DNA of 64,000 nt, from the NCBI GenBank assembly GCA_964400725.1, contig CAYNVS010000004.1, positions 1 to 64,000 on the forward strand, written 5' to 3'. This document shows, in pieces, positions 32,087-40,944 of this stretch. The notes under the pieces were generated by a model. It was not told where the DNA came from. It did no database searches and saw only the letters and a list, made by a program, of their open reading frames with translations. A program made the position numbers and the translations under genes. Each line of letters opens with the position of its first letter. Position 1 is the first letter of the stretch. This DNA comes from CAYNVS01 sp964400725 (GTDB lineage: Bacteria > Myxococcota_A > SURF-8 > CAYNVS01).

Positions 32087-35000
32087 ATGTTGAAAAAATC
32101 CGGTTTGACTCTTTTGCTTCTTATTATTATGACGCTTGGAATTTCAGGCGTCAATAAAGCCGACTACATCAAGGGCGGCAAGTCCATAACCGCCGACAAC
32201 CAGCTCGTAGCCAAGCGTTTCGGAGGCATCAGCCTCGAAAAATGGCTCAAACGACCGCACGTCCGTCTTTTGGCCGTCGAGTTCTTCGGCGATTTTTGCG
32301 AGCCGTGCAAAAAGGCTATTCCGGCGTGGAAGAAATTGACCGACAAATATCACGAAATGGGGCTTCGCGTCGTGGTCGTCGCGGTTCAAAGCTCAGGCCG
32401 CTGTCTGTACGACGTCGGCTGGTCTCCCGACGAAATAATTTGCGACGAAGACGGACAAATTTCAGACCAGCTTAAAATCCGCGACCTGCCGCAAGCCTAC
32501 CTATGGGACTTCCGCGGCGACCAGCTCGTCGCCAACGGCGACGTCGATCACGTAAAAACGGCGGTCGAAAACTTCTTTCAAAAAATTCCCCGCGTAACAA
32601 TCGGCGAAATAGACATCTCCAAGACGGTTCAAAACGTCGATAAAAAAGGGTTGAAGCAGACCATTGAAGGAAAACTTCAGGGCGCGACCAAAGAACTGAT
32701 AATGGTAACCGACCCCGAAGAGCTGAAAAGCATGATGAGCAAGCTCAAGCAATTCGACTCGCCAGAATATTCCAACAAAGGGAAATGCAATATCGGCGAG
32801 GCGCTTTCAGCCACGTCGTTCCTATCGGTGAACGTTTACAAAGAGCGCAACATTACGCAAATCACGCTCGCGCTGCGCAGCGCCGAGAAAGGCTGCCTGC
32901 TGGGCAAAGGAACCGCTTCCGTAGGCAAAGAGGCGGGCGGCATAAAAGTGGCGGTTGACGAGGCGATTTCAGACCTTGTTCATTCAATCGGCGGCGAAGG
33001 AGGAAACGAAAACGTGGCCGAGGGCGACGGAAAAATCGAAAGCAACCAGCAGCTCTCCGCGGCGATTAAAAACCCGAACTCCATTTACGAGGGGCTTAAT
33101 AAAATTCCGTCCAACATCAAGCAGCAGGACTTTGAAAAAATGGAAACCGGAGAGGCCGCCGACAAACGCAAAGCGTGTAAAAACGGCGACGGCTTAAGCT
33201 GCACCAATCTTGGGTACATGTACGACGTCGGCAACAAGGGCGTGCCGCAGGACTTCAACGAGGCGGCCAAACTGTATCAAAAGGGCTGCGATTTGGGCAG
33301 CGCGGTAGGATGCGGCAACTTGGGCGACATGTACGTCAAAGGAGACGGCATCGAGCAGAATTACAATAAAGGTTTTGCGCTCAATAAAAAAGGATGCGAA
33401 GGAAACGCGAGCGAAGCGTGCATCGGCCTTGGATACCAATACGAAAAAGGTTTAGGCGTTCCGGCCAACAATCAGCAGGCTTTTACCTTTTATAAAAAGG
33501 CTTGCGACTTGAACAACTCCAAAGGGTGCCGCAATTCGGGTCTTCTTCACGAAAAAGGGCTGCTGGGGGGAGTCAACATGCAGGAAGCGAGCGTTTTGTA
33601 TAAAAAAGGCTGCGACATGAACGATCAGGACGCCTGCAAAATGTATTACGACATGACGAGCAAGATGGGCGTGCAGCACGAAACGGGCGAAGCGGCCAAC
33701 AAGCGCGCGAAATGCAACGCCGGCGACGCGGCCGAATGCACGAACCTCGGCTACATGTACGACGTCGGACAGGGAGTCGCGCAGAACCTTAAAGAGGCGG
33801 CCGCGCTTTACACAAAGGCTTGCGATTTGGGCAACGCCATCGGCTGCGGCAACATCGGCGACATGTACGTCAAAGGAGACGGCGTTCAGGTTAATTATAA
33901 AGAAGGCTACCGCTATAATTTGAAAGGATGCACGCTGGGCGCCAGCGAGGCGTGCCTCGGCATGGGGCTGATTTTCGAGAAAGCGCGAGGCGTGGCCGAA
34001 AACATTAATGAGGCGATGTATTATTACAAAAAGAGCTGCGAACAGAACAACGGCAAAGGGTGCCGCAATCTCGGCCTCGTTTACGAATACGGCAAGGGCG
34101 GCGTTATGAAAAACATAGGCGAGGCGCACTACTGGTACGTCAAGGGGTGCAACCTTGGCCACAAAGATTGCTGCGCCAGCAAAGACCAGCTCGCCTCGCA
34201 GGTGCCTTACGGCTATCAAGGCGGCAAACTCGGAATAGGCGGCGGCGGCGGAACCGGCGGAGGATTCAACAATCCTCCCAACTACAATAACAATAATAAT
34301 CCGCCCGGATACAACCCGCCGATGAACAACAACCCTCCGGGCTATAATGGCAACAAGGGCGGCGGATTTAACAATCAGCCTCAAACGAACGTCCTGCCGT
34401 GGTCGGCGCCTAAAACCGAATACGGCGACCTGCTGGAAAAACGCAATAAGTGCAACGCCGGCGACGCCGCGAGCTGCACGAACCTCGGCTACGCCTACGA
34501 CGCGGGGCAGGGCGTCGCGCGCGATCTTCTGGAAGCGGCTAAACTTTACATAAAAGGCTGCGAGCTTGGCAGCGCGGTAGGCTGCGGCAACATCGGCGAT
34601 ATGTTCGCGAAAGGCGACGGCGTTCCGATGAATTATCAGCAGGGGCTTTATTACAACGAAAAAGGCTGCGGTATGGGCGGCTCGGAGGCTTGTCTGGGCG
34701 CTGGCATCATGCACGAAAAAGGGCAGGGAACTGCGGTAAATTACTCCGAAGCGATGAACAGATACGAGAAATGCTGCAACCTTAACAACGGCAAAGGATG
34801 CCGCAACCTCGCGATTATGTACGAAGACGGCAAAGGCGTTCAAAAGAACGTTATTATGGCGATGGTTTATTATAAAAAAGGCTGCGACAACAAAGACCAG
34901 AACAGCTGCACCTATTATCAGCAGCTTCTAAACTCCGGCGGAGGAGGTCAAGGCGGAGGACAGCAGAACTACAACTACAATCAAAATCAAAACTACGGCC

Positions 35001-35548
35001 AGCCGCAGAACTTTAACGAGTATGGCGAAGCGGCCGACCTGCGCAAAAAGTGCAACAACAACGACGCGATTTCATGCGTAAATCTCGGCTTCAAATACGA
35101 CACCGGCCAAGGCGCGACCCAGAGCTTCCCTGAAGCGTTTAAACTTTACAAACGCGGCTGCGAGCTGGGCAGCGCCAAAGGATGCACGAACGCGGGAAGC
35201 ATGCTCGAAAACGGCGACGGCGTAGCCAAAAACTTTTACGACGCCTTTAATTATTACAAAAAAGGGTGCGACGGCGGAGATAAAAGCGGATGCAACAACC
35301 TGGGCGTAATGTACGACGAAGGAAAAGGGACGACAGCCAACTCTTACGAGGCTTTCAAACTCTATTCCAAAGCCTGCGATCAAGGAAGCCCCGTCGCCTG
35401 CTTTAACATGGGCAGAATGTACGAGCTTGGAAAAGGGACGAACGTCAACATAGGTCTGTCGTGCCAATACTACCAAAAGGGATGCGGCATGGGCGACCAG
35501 AAGAGCTGTCAATCGGCTCAGAGCAAATGCAATTATAAAACGTATTGA
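32087..35548 (+). CDS. Exported thioredoxin-like domain fused to four Cys-rich Sel1-repeat modules
   Basis: A 1153-residue exported protein. The signal peptide (1-25) is followed by a TlpA/thioredoxin-like domain (about 38-170) with FFGDFCEPCKKAIPAW, so the active-site pair is Cys71/Cys74. Next is a mixed domain (about 175-320) without known motifs. From about 352 onward are four modules of about 165-175 residues, each opening with 'GEAADxRxxCxxGDxxSCTNLGYxYDxGxG'. Each holds about five Sel1/TPR-like units of the disulfide-paired Hcp kind ('AxxLYxKGCDLGxxxGCxNxGxMY'). Modules 2-3 and 3-4 are joined by Gly/Asn/Pro/Gln-rich linkers (about 715-765 and 945-985). The redox domain could form or proofread the many disulfides of the repeats. 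It is a single-gene unit with its own promoter and terminator. Its partners are unknown. Confidence 0.85.
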   Translation: MLKKSGLTLLLLIIMTLGISGVNKADYIKGGKSITADNQLVAKRFGGISLEKWLKRPHVRLLAVEFFGDFCEPCKKAIPAWKKLTDKYHEMGLRVVVVAVQSSGRCLYDVGWSPDEIICDEDGQISDQLKIRDLPQAYLWDFRGDQLVANGDVDHVKTAVENFFQKIPRVTIGEIDISKTVQNVDKKGLKQTIEGKLQGATKELIMVTDPEELKSMMSKLKQFDSPEYSNKGKCNIGEALSATSFLSVNVYKERNITQITLALRSAEKGCLLGKGTASVGKEAGGIKVAVDEAISDLVHSIGGEGGNENVAEGDGKIESNQQLSAAIKNPNSIYEGLNKIPSNIKQQDFEKMETGEAADKRKACKNGDGLSCTNLGYMYDVGNKGVPQDFNEAAKLYQKGCDLGSAVGCGNLGDMYVKGDGIEQNYNKGFALNKKGCEGNASEACIGLGYQYEKGLGVPANNQQAFTFYKKACDLNNSKGCRNSGLLHEKGLLGGVNMQEASVLYKKGCDMNDQDACKMYYDMTSKMGVQHETGEAANKRAKCNAGDAAECTNLGYMYDVGQGVAQNLKEAAALYTKACDLGNAIGCGNIGDMYVKGDGVQVNYKEGYRYNLKGCTLGASEACLGMGLIFEKARGVAENINEAMYYYKKSCEQNNGKGCRNLGLVYEYGKGGVMKNIGEAHYWYVKGCNLGHKDCCASKDQLASQVPYGYQGGKLGIGGGGGTGGGFNNPPNYNNNNNPPGYNPPMNNNPPGYNGNKGGGFNNQPQTNVLPWSAPKTEYGDLLEKRNKCNAGDAASCTNLGYAYDAGQGVARDLLEAAKLYIKGCELGSAVGCGNIGDMFAKGDGVPMNYQQGLYYNEKGCGMGGSEACLGAGIMHEKGQGTAVNYSEAMNRYEKCCNLNNGKGCRNLAIMYEDGKGVQKNVIMAMVYYKKGCDNKDQNSCTYYQQLLNSGGGGQGGGQQNYNYNQNQNYGQPQNFNEYGEAADLRKKCNNNDAISCVNLGFKYDTGQGATQSFPEAFKLYKRGCELGSAKGCTNAGSMLENGDGVAKNFYDAFNYYKKGCDGGDKSGCNNLGVMYDEGKGTTANSYEAFKLYSKACDQGSPVACFNMGRMYELGKGTNVNIGLSCQYYQKGCGMGDQKSCQSAQSKCNYKTY
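33150..35540 (+). repeat. Fourfold internal duplication of the Sel1 module
   Basis: Units of about 500-530 bp starting near 33150, 33685, 34420 and 35020, visible at protein level and partly as DNA (for example TGCAACGCCGGCGACGC in units 2 and 3). It offers sites for recombination that would change module number. Confidence 0.75.
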
Positions 35549-35583
35549 CGCGATCTCGGCGACCAACTATACGCCGAACGTAG

Positions 35584-35616
35584 AAAAGCCCGAAGGAAAC
35601 TTCGGGCTTTTGTTTT
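35584..35616. terminator. Bidirectional terminator between the Sel1 gene and the pnt operon
   Basis: A perfect 12-bp stem AAAAGCCCGAAG/CTTCGGGCTTTT with a GAAA loop and T-runs on both strands. Confidence 0.9.
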
Positions 35617-35723
35617 GAGTTTTGCGGAGCTTCTTATGAAGCGTTGATAATCAAAGCTAAACCGGCTTGTACGACTGACGCGCCGTCTTTCGGATTTAAC
35701 GAAAGAGGCAATGCGTCGCGGCT

Positions 35724-37175
35724 TTATATCAGCTTCGCAACGCTTTCTTTCGCGTCGCCGAAAAGGAGTATCGCGTTTGGCGAGCTGTACAGAGAGTTTT
35801 CGACGCCGGAGTAGCCGGGGCGCTCGTCGAGGTTGCACACGATTGCGCGTTTGGCTTCGTGCGCCAGAAGTATCGGCATGCCGGAAATCGGCGTCCCTTC
35901 AATCTCAATCGCGGCGGGGTTCACCACGTCGCACGCGCCGACGATAATCGCGACGTCCGTTTCCTTAAATTTCGGATTTGCGTCGTCCATTTCAATAAGT
36001 TTTTCGTAGTCGATGTCGGCCTCGGCGAGCAAAACGTTCATGTGGCCGGGCATTCTTCCCGCGACCGGATGTATTGCGAACAAAACTTCCTTGCCCGCTT
36101 TTTCAAGCGTATCGGAAAGCCGTTTGACCTCGAACTGAGCCTGCGCCAGAGCCATGCCGTAACCCGGAATAAATATGACCCGCTTGGCGGAAGATAAAGC
36201 GTCCCTCGCCGCGGCGACCGGATCGACGGCTTTTGCGGGCGTCTTAGGCTCCGGAGTATCCGCTTGCGCCAAAGAAGCGGCTGCGGGAGCCGTCTCGGAT
36301 GCGGGCGGTTTTTCTTCGGATGAGGAGCGCGGCGCAGGCGACGGCTGGGGTTTGGCCGTTTTGCTCTTAATTTGAAGCAGAACGTCGAAGAGACCGCGGT
36401 TCATGGCTTTGCACATTATATGCGTAAGTATGGAGCCCGAGGCCGCGACCGTCGCGCCGCACGATATTAACAGCCTGTTGCCTATTGCCACTCCGCAGAA
36501 AGCCGCGGCCAAACCCGCGGCGGCGTTAAGAAAAGAGATGAGAACCGGCATATCCGCGCCGCCGATTCTAACGGCGAAAAGCGACCCGAATACTGCCGAA
36601 AAAAGTATCAGAGCGGTCAGAATTAAAGGCAGAGCCGATTTGTCGGCGATAAAACAAAGCGCGAAAAATACGGCGTTTACCGCGATTAGCCCTAGAAGCC
36701 AAAGGCCGTGAAGCGGAAGAATCGTCGGCGTCTGCTTCATTTTGCCGCCGAGTTTACCGGCCGCAATCATGCTGCCGCCGAAGGTTGCGGCGCCGATGAT
36801 CAAACCGAGAGCGCCGGACGCTTCCGCAAGCGCGGAGACTTCTACGCCCTGCCGAGAGAGCTCGACGAACGAAACTAGAAAAGCTGCGGCTCCGCCCGCG
36901 CCGTGCTGGAAGGCGACCATTGCGGGGATTTGTATCATGTTTACTTTAAACGCCGCCGCCGCGCCGAACGCGGAACCCAGAAGCATGGCCGCGGCGACGA
37001 CAGCGGGCGAGAGCGTTCCTTCGTTCGCGAGGACGAGCGCCATTCCGCCTGCAAGAGCGGCCGCGGCGCAGTAATTGCCCCATTTAGCCGCGGCGGGCTT
37101 TTTGAAAAGTTTCAACCCGAAAATAAGCGCTGCAATGATGAGAATTTCAATCGCGAGATTTGCCGTAGAGTTCAT
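35724..37175 (-). CDS. pntB: NAD(P) transhydrogenase beta subunit
   Basis: A 483-residue beta subunit of the proton-translocating transhydrogenase, which moves hydride between NAD(H) and NADP(H) coupled to the proton gradient. The first ~265 residues are about nine membrane helices (AFQHGAGGAAAFLVSF, GSILTHIMCKAMNR). The NADP-binding dIII begins near 320 with IFIPGYGMALAQAQ (the GYGxAxxQA motif) and includes AIHPVAGRMPGHMNVLLAEA and GACDVVNPAA. Between them is a Pro/Ala/Ser/Glu-rich linker of about 50 residues, longer than in E. coli. It is the last gene of the three-gene pnt set. Confidence 0.93.
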   Translation of the reverse strand: MNSTANLAIEILIIAALIFGLKLFKKPAAAKWGNYCAAAALAGGMALVLANEGTLSPAVVAAAMLLGSAFGAAAAFKVNMIQIPAMVAFQHGAGGAAAFLVSFVELSRQGVEVSALAEASGALGLIIGAATFGGSMIAAGKLGGKMKQTPTILPLHGLWLLGLIAVNAVFFALCFIADKSALPLILTALILFSAVFGSLFAVRIGGADMPVLISFLNAAAGLAAAFCGVAIGNRLLISCGATVAASGSILTHIMCKAMNRGLFDVLLQIKSKTAKPQPSPAPRSSSEEKPPASETAPAAASLAQADTPEPKTPAKAVDPVAAARDALSSAKRVIFIPGYGMALAQAQFEVKRLSDTLEKAGKEVLFAIHPVAGRMPGHMNVLLAEADIDYEKLIEMDDANPKFKETDVAIIVGACDVVNPAAIEIEGTPISGMPILLAHEAKRAIVCNLDERPGYSGVENSLYSSPNAILLFGDAKESVAKLI

Positions 37176-37351
37176 TGAGGAGCATCCTTAATCAAGAAAA
37201 AAATGAAGCCGGCCTTGCTAAAACTTTAATCAGCGGAGAAAGATGCAAAAAGCTTAATCAAAGAGACAAAGCCGGCTTTGGTAAATGAAACGCTCGGTCG
37301 GGACCGTTGGCGGCGCGAGATTAGTCCTTTCCGCTCGTTTCAACTACTTCG
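37176..37351. other. 176-bp gap inside the pnt operon with complementary arms
   Basis: AAGCCGGCCTTG near 37205 and CAAAGCCGGCTT near 37268 are complementary apart from one G-U pair, enclosing about 50 nt. No promoter was recognised. It may be an intra-operon RNA structure. Confidence 0.35.
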
Positions 37352-37636
37352 TCAGTCGCGCCTGCTTCTGAACAGCCGCAGCATCCTGTCGGTGATTGCG
37401 AATCCTCCGACAAGGTTGAACGCCGCGAATACGAGCGCCAGAAATCCGAGCGCCGTTTCGACGCCGGACATCGGCGCCGAGAAGAGAAGCAGCGCGCCTA
37501 AAATCGTTACCGCGGAAATCGCGTTCGTCATCGACATCAGCGGCGTGTGCAGAAGCGGCGGCACTTTAGAAATCAGAAAATATCCGATTACGAAAGCCGC
37601 GGCGAAAACGGAAATCATAATTAAAAGCTCGGTCAT
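37352..37636 (-). CDS. pntAB: NAD(P) transhydrogenase alpha subunit, membrane part
   Basis: A 94-residue protein with three or four membrane helices (LIMISVFAAAFVIGYFLI, LLHTPLMSMTNAISAV, LVFAAFNLVGGFAITDRML). It corresponds to the C-terminal dII segment of PntA; the split alpha subunit (PntAA + PntAB) is common in alphaproteobacteria and others. 'TPLMSMTNAISAV' and 'NxxGGFxITDRML' are the family's signature. It lies 27 nt after the soluble alpha subunit. Confidence 0.92.
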   Translation of the reverse strand: MTELLIMISVFAAAFVIGYFLISKVPPLLHTPLMSMTNAISAVTILGALLLFSAPMSGVETALGFLALVFAAFNLVGGFAITDRMLRLFRSRRD

Positions 37637-37663
37637 TTGTTTGCCTTTGCCGCTGCGGACGAA

Positions 37664-38824
37664 TTATTTAGCTCCCATCGCCTTCAGAGCGCCCTCGAAA
37701 ACGATTTTGCCGCCGATGGTTACCAGCGACGCTTTGACTATTTCGTCGTCCATATCGATCGTTCCGGCGCCCTTCTTGTAAAGGTTTTCCACGTAGTAGA
37801 AAATATTGTTCGCATACAGCCAGCTTGCGGGAAGAGGCATGCTGCCGGGGATATTCTGTATTCCGCTGATTAGTACGCCGTGTCTTATCGTTTCTTTTCC
37901 GGCGACGGTTGACGCGCAGTTGCCGCCCTGATCGATGGAAACGTCGATTATGACGGAGCCGGGCTTCATGGACGCGACCATCTCGTCTGTAATAACGACG
38001 GGCGCGAGTTCGCCGGGGACGAGAGCCGAAAGAATTATTACGTCCGATTCGGCGACTATCGGGGCGACTGCGGCGCGTTCTTTTTCAATCCATTCCTTGC
38101 TTAGCGCCTTAGCGTAGCCGCCTCCTCCTACCGCCAGATCGCTTGGAACGTCGAAATCAACCGGTTTGGCGCCAAGGCTCGCCGCGGCGGTCTTGGCTTC
38201 GCCGCGAATTTCGAGAGCCTTTACCACTCCGCCCAGTCTTTTTGCCGTGGCGACGGCTTGAAGGCCGACGACGCCCGCTCCGACTACGAGAAAGTTGGCC
38301 GGTTTAATAGTCCCGATAGCGGTTCCGGTCATGGGGACGAACTTGGGAAGATGCCCGGCGGCCATAATGACGGCCTTGTAGCCGGTAATCGTGCTCATCG
38401 AGGTCAGCGCGTCCATTCTTTGCGCCCTGCTGATTCTCGGAATGCCGTCCATGGTGAACGAAGTGATATTACGGGCCGCGAGCATTTTCACCATAGCGTG
38501 GCTGTCGGGCGCTGCGGGATGAATGAACGTTACCAGCGTAGTTCCGTTCTTCATCATATCGACTTCGTGCTTGTTTTTAGTCTGATTGAAAATGGGCTGT
38601 TTGACTTTTAGAACGACGTCGGCTTTTGCAAAGAGTTCCTCCACGTCGGAAATTATCTTGGCTCCGGCTTTGGCGTAATCTTCGTCGGAGCTGTAAATGC
38701 CGGCTCCGGCTCCGCTTTCCGCCAAAACTTCAAATCCCATTTTGCGGTATTTTTCTACCGTTTCGGGAGTCGCCGCGACTCTTTTTTCTTCGTGAAGTAT
38801 CTCTTTCGGTATTCCGAGTATCAT
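37664..38824 (-). CDS. pntAA: NAD(P) transhydrogenase alpha subunit, soluble NAD-binding part
   Basis: A 386-residue dI domain of transhydrogenase, related to alanine dehydrogenase. It starts at ATG 38824 behind a GGAGG site (a TTG reading upstream is less likely) with MILGIPKEILHEEKRVAATPE, the standard N-terminus. FLVVGAGVVGLQAVATAKRLGG (quoted in part: GAGVVGLQAVATAKRLG) is the NAD-binding GxGxxG loop. DVSIDQGGNCAST carries the conserved QGGNC/QD-type loop contacting dIII. A gene for a HEAT-like protein lies 62 nt upstream on the same strand and may be in the operon. Confidence 0.93.
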   Translation of the reverse strand: MILGIPKEILHEEKRVAATPETVEKYRKMGFEVLAESGAGAGIYSSDEDYAKAGAKIISDVEELFAKADVVLKVKQPIFNQTKNKHEVDMMKNGTTLVTFIHPAAPDSHAMVKMLAARNITSFTMDGIPRISRAQRMDALTSMSTITGYKAVIMAAGHLPKFVPMTGTAIGTIKPANFLVVGAGVVGLQAVATAKRLGGVVKALEIRGEAKTAAASLGAKPVDFDVPSDLAVGGGGYAKALSKEWIEKERAAVAPIVAESDVIILSALVPGELAPVVITDEMVASMKPGSVIIDVSIDQGGNCASTVAGKETIRHGVLISGIQNIPGSMPLPASWLYANNIFYYVENLYKKGAGTIDMDDEIVKASLVTIGGKIVFEGALKAMGAK

Positions 38825-38886
38825 GGTTGCCTCCAAATTAAATAGTTCGATTTATTCGGGTTCGGCGCGCCGCCGTTCGCGGCGCA

Positions 38887-39309
38887 TTACGCTTGCAGCC
38901 TCTCTATGCTCATTCTTGCCGCGTCCTTAAGTATCGGAGGAGCCGGGTTGAGCGTTACCCCGCGCAGACTCTCAAGGAGCAGGTCTTTAGTTATCGCTCC
39001 GCCGCGGATCCCTTCGCCCATTCTCGCGCCCAAAGCGCCAAGCGCGGCCGCGGCCAGTATTCTATCGTCGTAATACGCGGCGTCGTCCATAAGCGTTTTG
39101 ACGATTTCTTTTAAAAGCGCGTCGGTCGGTTTTTTAACGTCGGCGGCGTATTCCAACGCGGTTTCTCTCAATCTCCAGTTGTCCTTGTAGCGTATCAGTC
39201 TGGCCAGCCCTTCCTGATGCTCGTCCAGCTTTCCGGCTTTTCTTAAGTCGTTCAGTTTGTCCAGCGCGTCTCCCCACTCCATTAAATTTCCAAAAATATC
39301 AGCGCTCAT
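38887..39309 (-). CDS. Small HEAT-repeat-like helical protein
   Basis: A 140-residue all-helical protein. Pairs of helices such as DEHQEGLARLIRYKDNWRLR and DRILAAAALGALGARMG, spaced about 38 residues, resemble HEAT/Armadillo-type repeats used for protein contacts. No cysteine, signal or membrane segment. GAGGAG lies before the ATG. It is the first gene after a sigma-54-like promoter and the two-component regulator gene, and is followed by pntAA after 62 nt, so it may be the leading gene of the pnt operon. Function unknown. Confidence 0.65.
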   Translation of the reverse strand: MSADIFGNLMEWGDALDKLNDLRKAGKLDEHQEGLARLIRYKDNWRLRETALEYAADVKKPTDALLKEIVKTLMDDAAYYDDRILAAAALGALGARMGEGIRGGAITKDLLLESLRGVTLNPAPPILKDAARMSIERLQA

Positions 39310-39411
39310 AGTTTTCTCCTCGCGTCAACGATTGGTTTGGAAAAAAAACTGCGGCCGCTTCGCGCCTTTATGCGCTTAATTGCGGCTTCAGCTCGCGCCG
39401 CATAGGCTTAA

Positions 39412-39427
39412 TGCAATCATGGCGCCA
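39412..39427 (-). promoter_or_regulatory. Sigma-54-like (-24/-12) promoter ahead of the HEAT-pnt genes
   Basis: On the minus strand TGGCGCCATGATTGCA. It has GG and GC exactly 12 bases apart and an intact TTGCA; the consensus is TGGCAC-N5-TTGCA. The transcript would start about 90 nt before the HEAT gene. The site lies just downstream of a gene for a sigma-54-dependent activator. Confidence 0.55.
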
Positions 39428-39518
39428 AAGCGCCAAACCCCTTGCTAATGTTTGTAACTATTTAAATGCTTTGAATTATTTTGCGCGACGCGAAACGCGC
39501 TCAAATTTACGCCGTCCG

Positions 39519-39542
39519 CAAAAACGTTGCTTTTTGCAACAA
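39519..39542 (-). promoter_or_regulatory. GTTGC-N5-GCAAC inverted repeat: activator site or terminator
   Basis: A 5-bp inverted repeat with a 5-nt centre (39526-39540) followed on the minus strand by GTTTTT. It could end the regulator transcript. It also lies about 100 bp upstream of the -24/-12 promoter, where NtrC-type activators bind, and another symmetric site TTGCGCG...CGCGCTCAA lies at 39481-39502. Confidence 0.45.
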
Positions 39543-39568
39543 GGGCGCTGCGAGACGCAACGGCGCCG

Positions 39569-40933
39569 CTAGTCGCCGCTTTTATCGTCCAATCCGAGGC
39601 GTTTCATAATGCGCCACAACGACGTGCGGTTGATTCCTAAAACTTCCGCCGCTTTCGTTTTATTCCAATCGACGCGGTCGAGGACTTCCAAAATATGCGC
39701 CCTGCCGACGCCTTTAAGAGTCGCGTCCTCCTCGGCGTTGTCTTCTTCGCTTTTTTTATAATCCCGCACGTTTGGCGGAAGGCTTTGCGCGGTAATAACG
39801 CCGGAAGTTTCAAGCAGGACGGCGCGCTCGATCGCGTTTTCAAGCTCGCGCACGTTGCCCGGCCAGTCGTAGCGCTCGACGGCTTTTAGAGCTTCCGCGC
39901 TCATCCCGCTGAATTTTTTATTTAGCGGCGCGGCATACTTCTCTATAAAACGCTCGACCAGCGGCGCAATGTCTTCTTTACGGCTGCGCAGCGGCGGCAG
40001 CTCGACGGCTACTACGTTAAGCCTGTAATATAAATCTTCGCGGAATTTTCCCTGCGCGACAAGCTCCTTCAGATTTTTATTAGTCGCGGCGACTACCCGC
40101 ACATCGACCTTTTTAGGCTCGGTCGAGCCGACGGGCTGAATTTCTCCGTTTTCCAGAACTCGCAGGAGAGTGGTCTGCATCGCCGGATTGACGTCGCCGA
40201 TTTCGTCCAAAAAAATCGTCCCGCCCTCCGCAATCTCGAACATTCCGCGCTTATCGCTCGCGGCGCCGGTGAACGAGCCTTTTAAGTAGCCGAACAGCTC
40301 GCTGGTAAGAAGATTTTCGTTGAGCGCCGCGCAGTTGACGGGCAGAAACGTTTTATTCGCTCTTACGCCGTCGTAATGCAGAGCGCGGGCGAACAGCTCC
40401 TTGCCGGTTCCGGTTTCGCCTAGAATGAGGACGGTCGTCTTCGAGTCTTTAACCTGATTTATTAGTTTGAAGACGCCGACCATCGCCTCGCTTGAGCCGA
40501 CGATATTATCGAATCTGTATTTCGTTTTGAGCTGGCTTTTAAGCAGCTCTTTTTCGGTTATAAGCTCTCGTTTTTCCAGTATCTTTTTTATCGCGATGCG
40601 TATTTGATCGACGTTGAAAGGCTTTGCGATGTAATCCTCCGCGCCCGCCTTCATCGCCGCAACCGCGGAATCGACCGCGGCGTAGGCCGTAATCATAATA
40701 ACGCTGGCGTTCGGCTGCGAATCTTTAACCGCCTTTATTACGTCCAAACCGTCGATTCCCGGCAGTTTGAAGTCCGTAATTACAATGTCGAACGAATCCT
40801 TATTCAACGACCGCAGCGCGTCCTCTCCCGATTTGGCGCCTAGAACTAAGTAATTTTCTTTTTTGAGAATATAGCAAAGGGCGTCCCGCATCTTCGCGTC
40901 GTCCTCAACCACCATAATAGAAGCCTTGTGCAC
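39569..40933 (-). CDS. NtrC-family sigma-54-dependent response regulator
   Basis: A 454-residue activator. The GTG at 40933 behind GGAGG was chosen; longer readings run into the kinase gene. The receiver domain (about 5-120) has the acidic pair VVEDD, phospho-acceptor Asp54 (VITDFKLPGIDG) and the Lys near 104. The AAA+ domain has Walker A GETGTGKEL, the sigma-54 contact loop as GSFTGA (in place of GAFTGA), GGTIFLDEIGD (Walker B) and the R-finger region. The C-terminal Fis-type helix-turn-helix ends WNKTKAAEVLGINRTSLWRIM. It is coded 11 nt after its histidine kinase. Targets may be the flanking pnt and OPT genes, whose upstream regions carry -24/-12-like sites. Confidence 0.93.
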   Translation of the reverse strand: MHKASIMVVEDDAKMRDALCYILKKENYLVLGAKSGEDALRSLNKDSFDIVITDFKLPGIDGLDVIKAVKDSQPNASVIMITAYAAVDSAVAAMKAGAEDYIAKPFNVDQIRIAIKKILEKRELITEKELLKSQLKTKYRFDNIVGSSEAMVGVFKLINQVKDSKTTVLILGETGTGKELFARALHYDGVRANKTFLPVNCAALNENLLTSELFGYLKGSFTGAASDKRGMFEIAEGGTIFLDEIGDVNPAMQTTLLRVLENGEIQPVGSTEPKKVDVRVVAATNKNLKELVAQGKFREDLYYRLNVVAVELPPLRSRKEDIAPLVERFIEKYAAPLNKKFSGMSAEALKAVERYDWPGNVRELENAIERAVLLETSGVITAQSLPPNVRDYKKSEEDNAEEDATLKGVGRAHILEVLDRVDWNKTKAAEVLGINRTSLWRIMKRLGLDDKSGD

Positions 40934-40944
40934 GAGCGCCTCCG

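Noticed and set aside
33452..34843. A 463-codon open frame on the - strand opposite the Sel1 gene
   Set aside because: It is a shadow of the repetitive + strand gene: its repeats mirror the Sel1 repeats, and it has no ribosome site or known motif.
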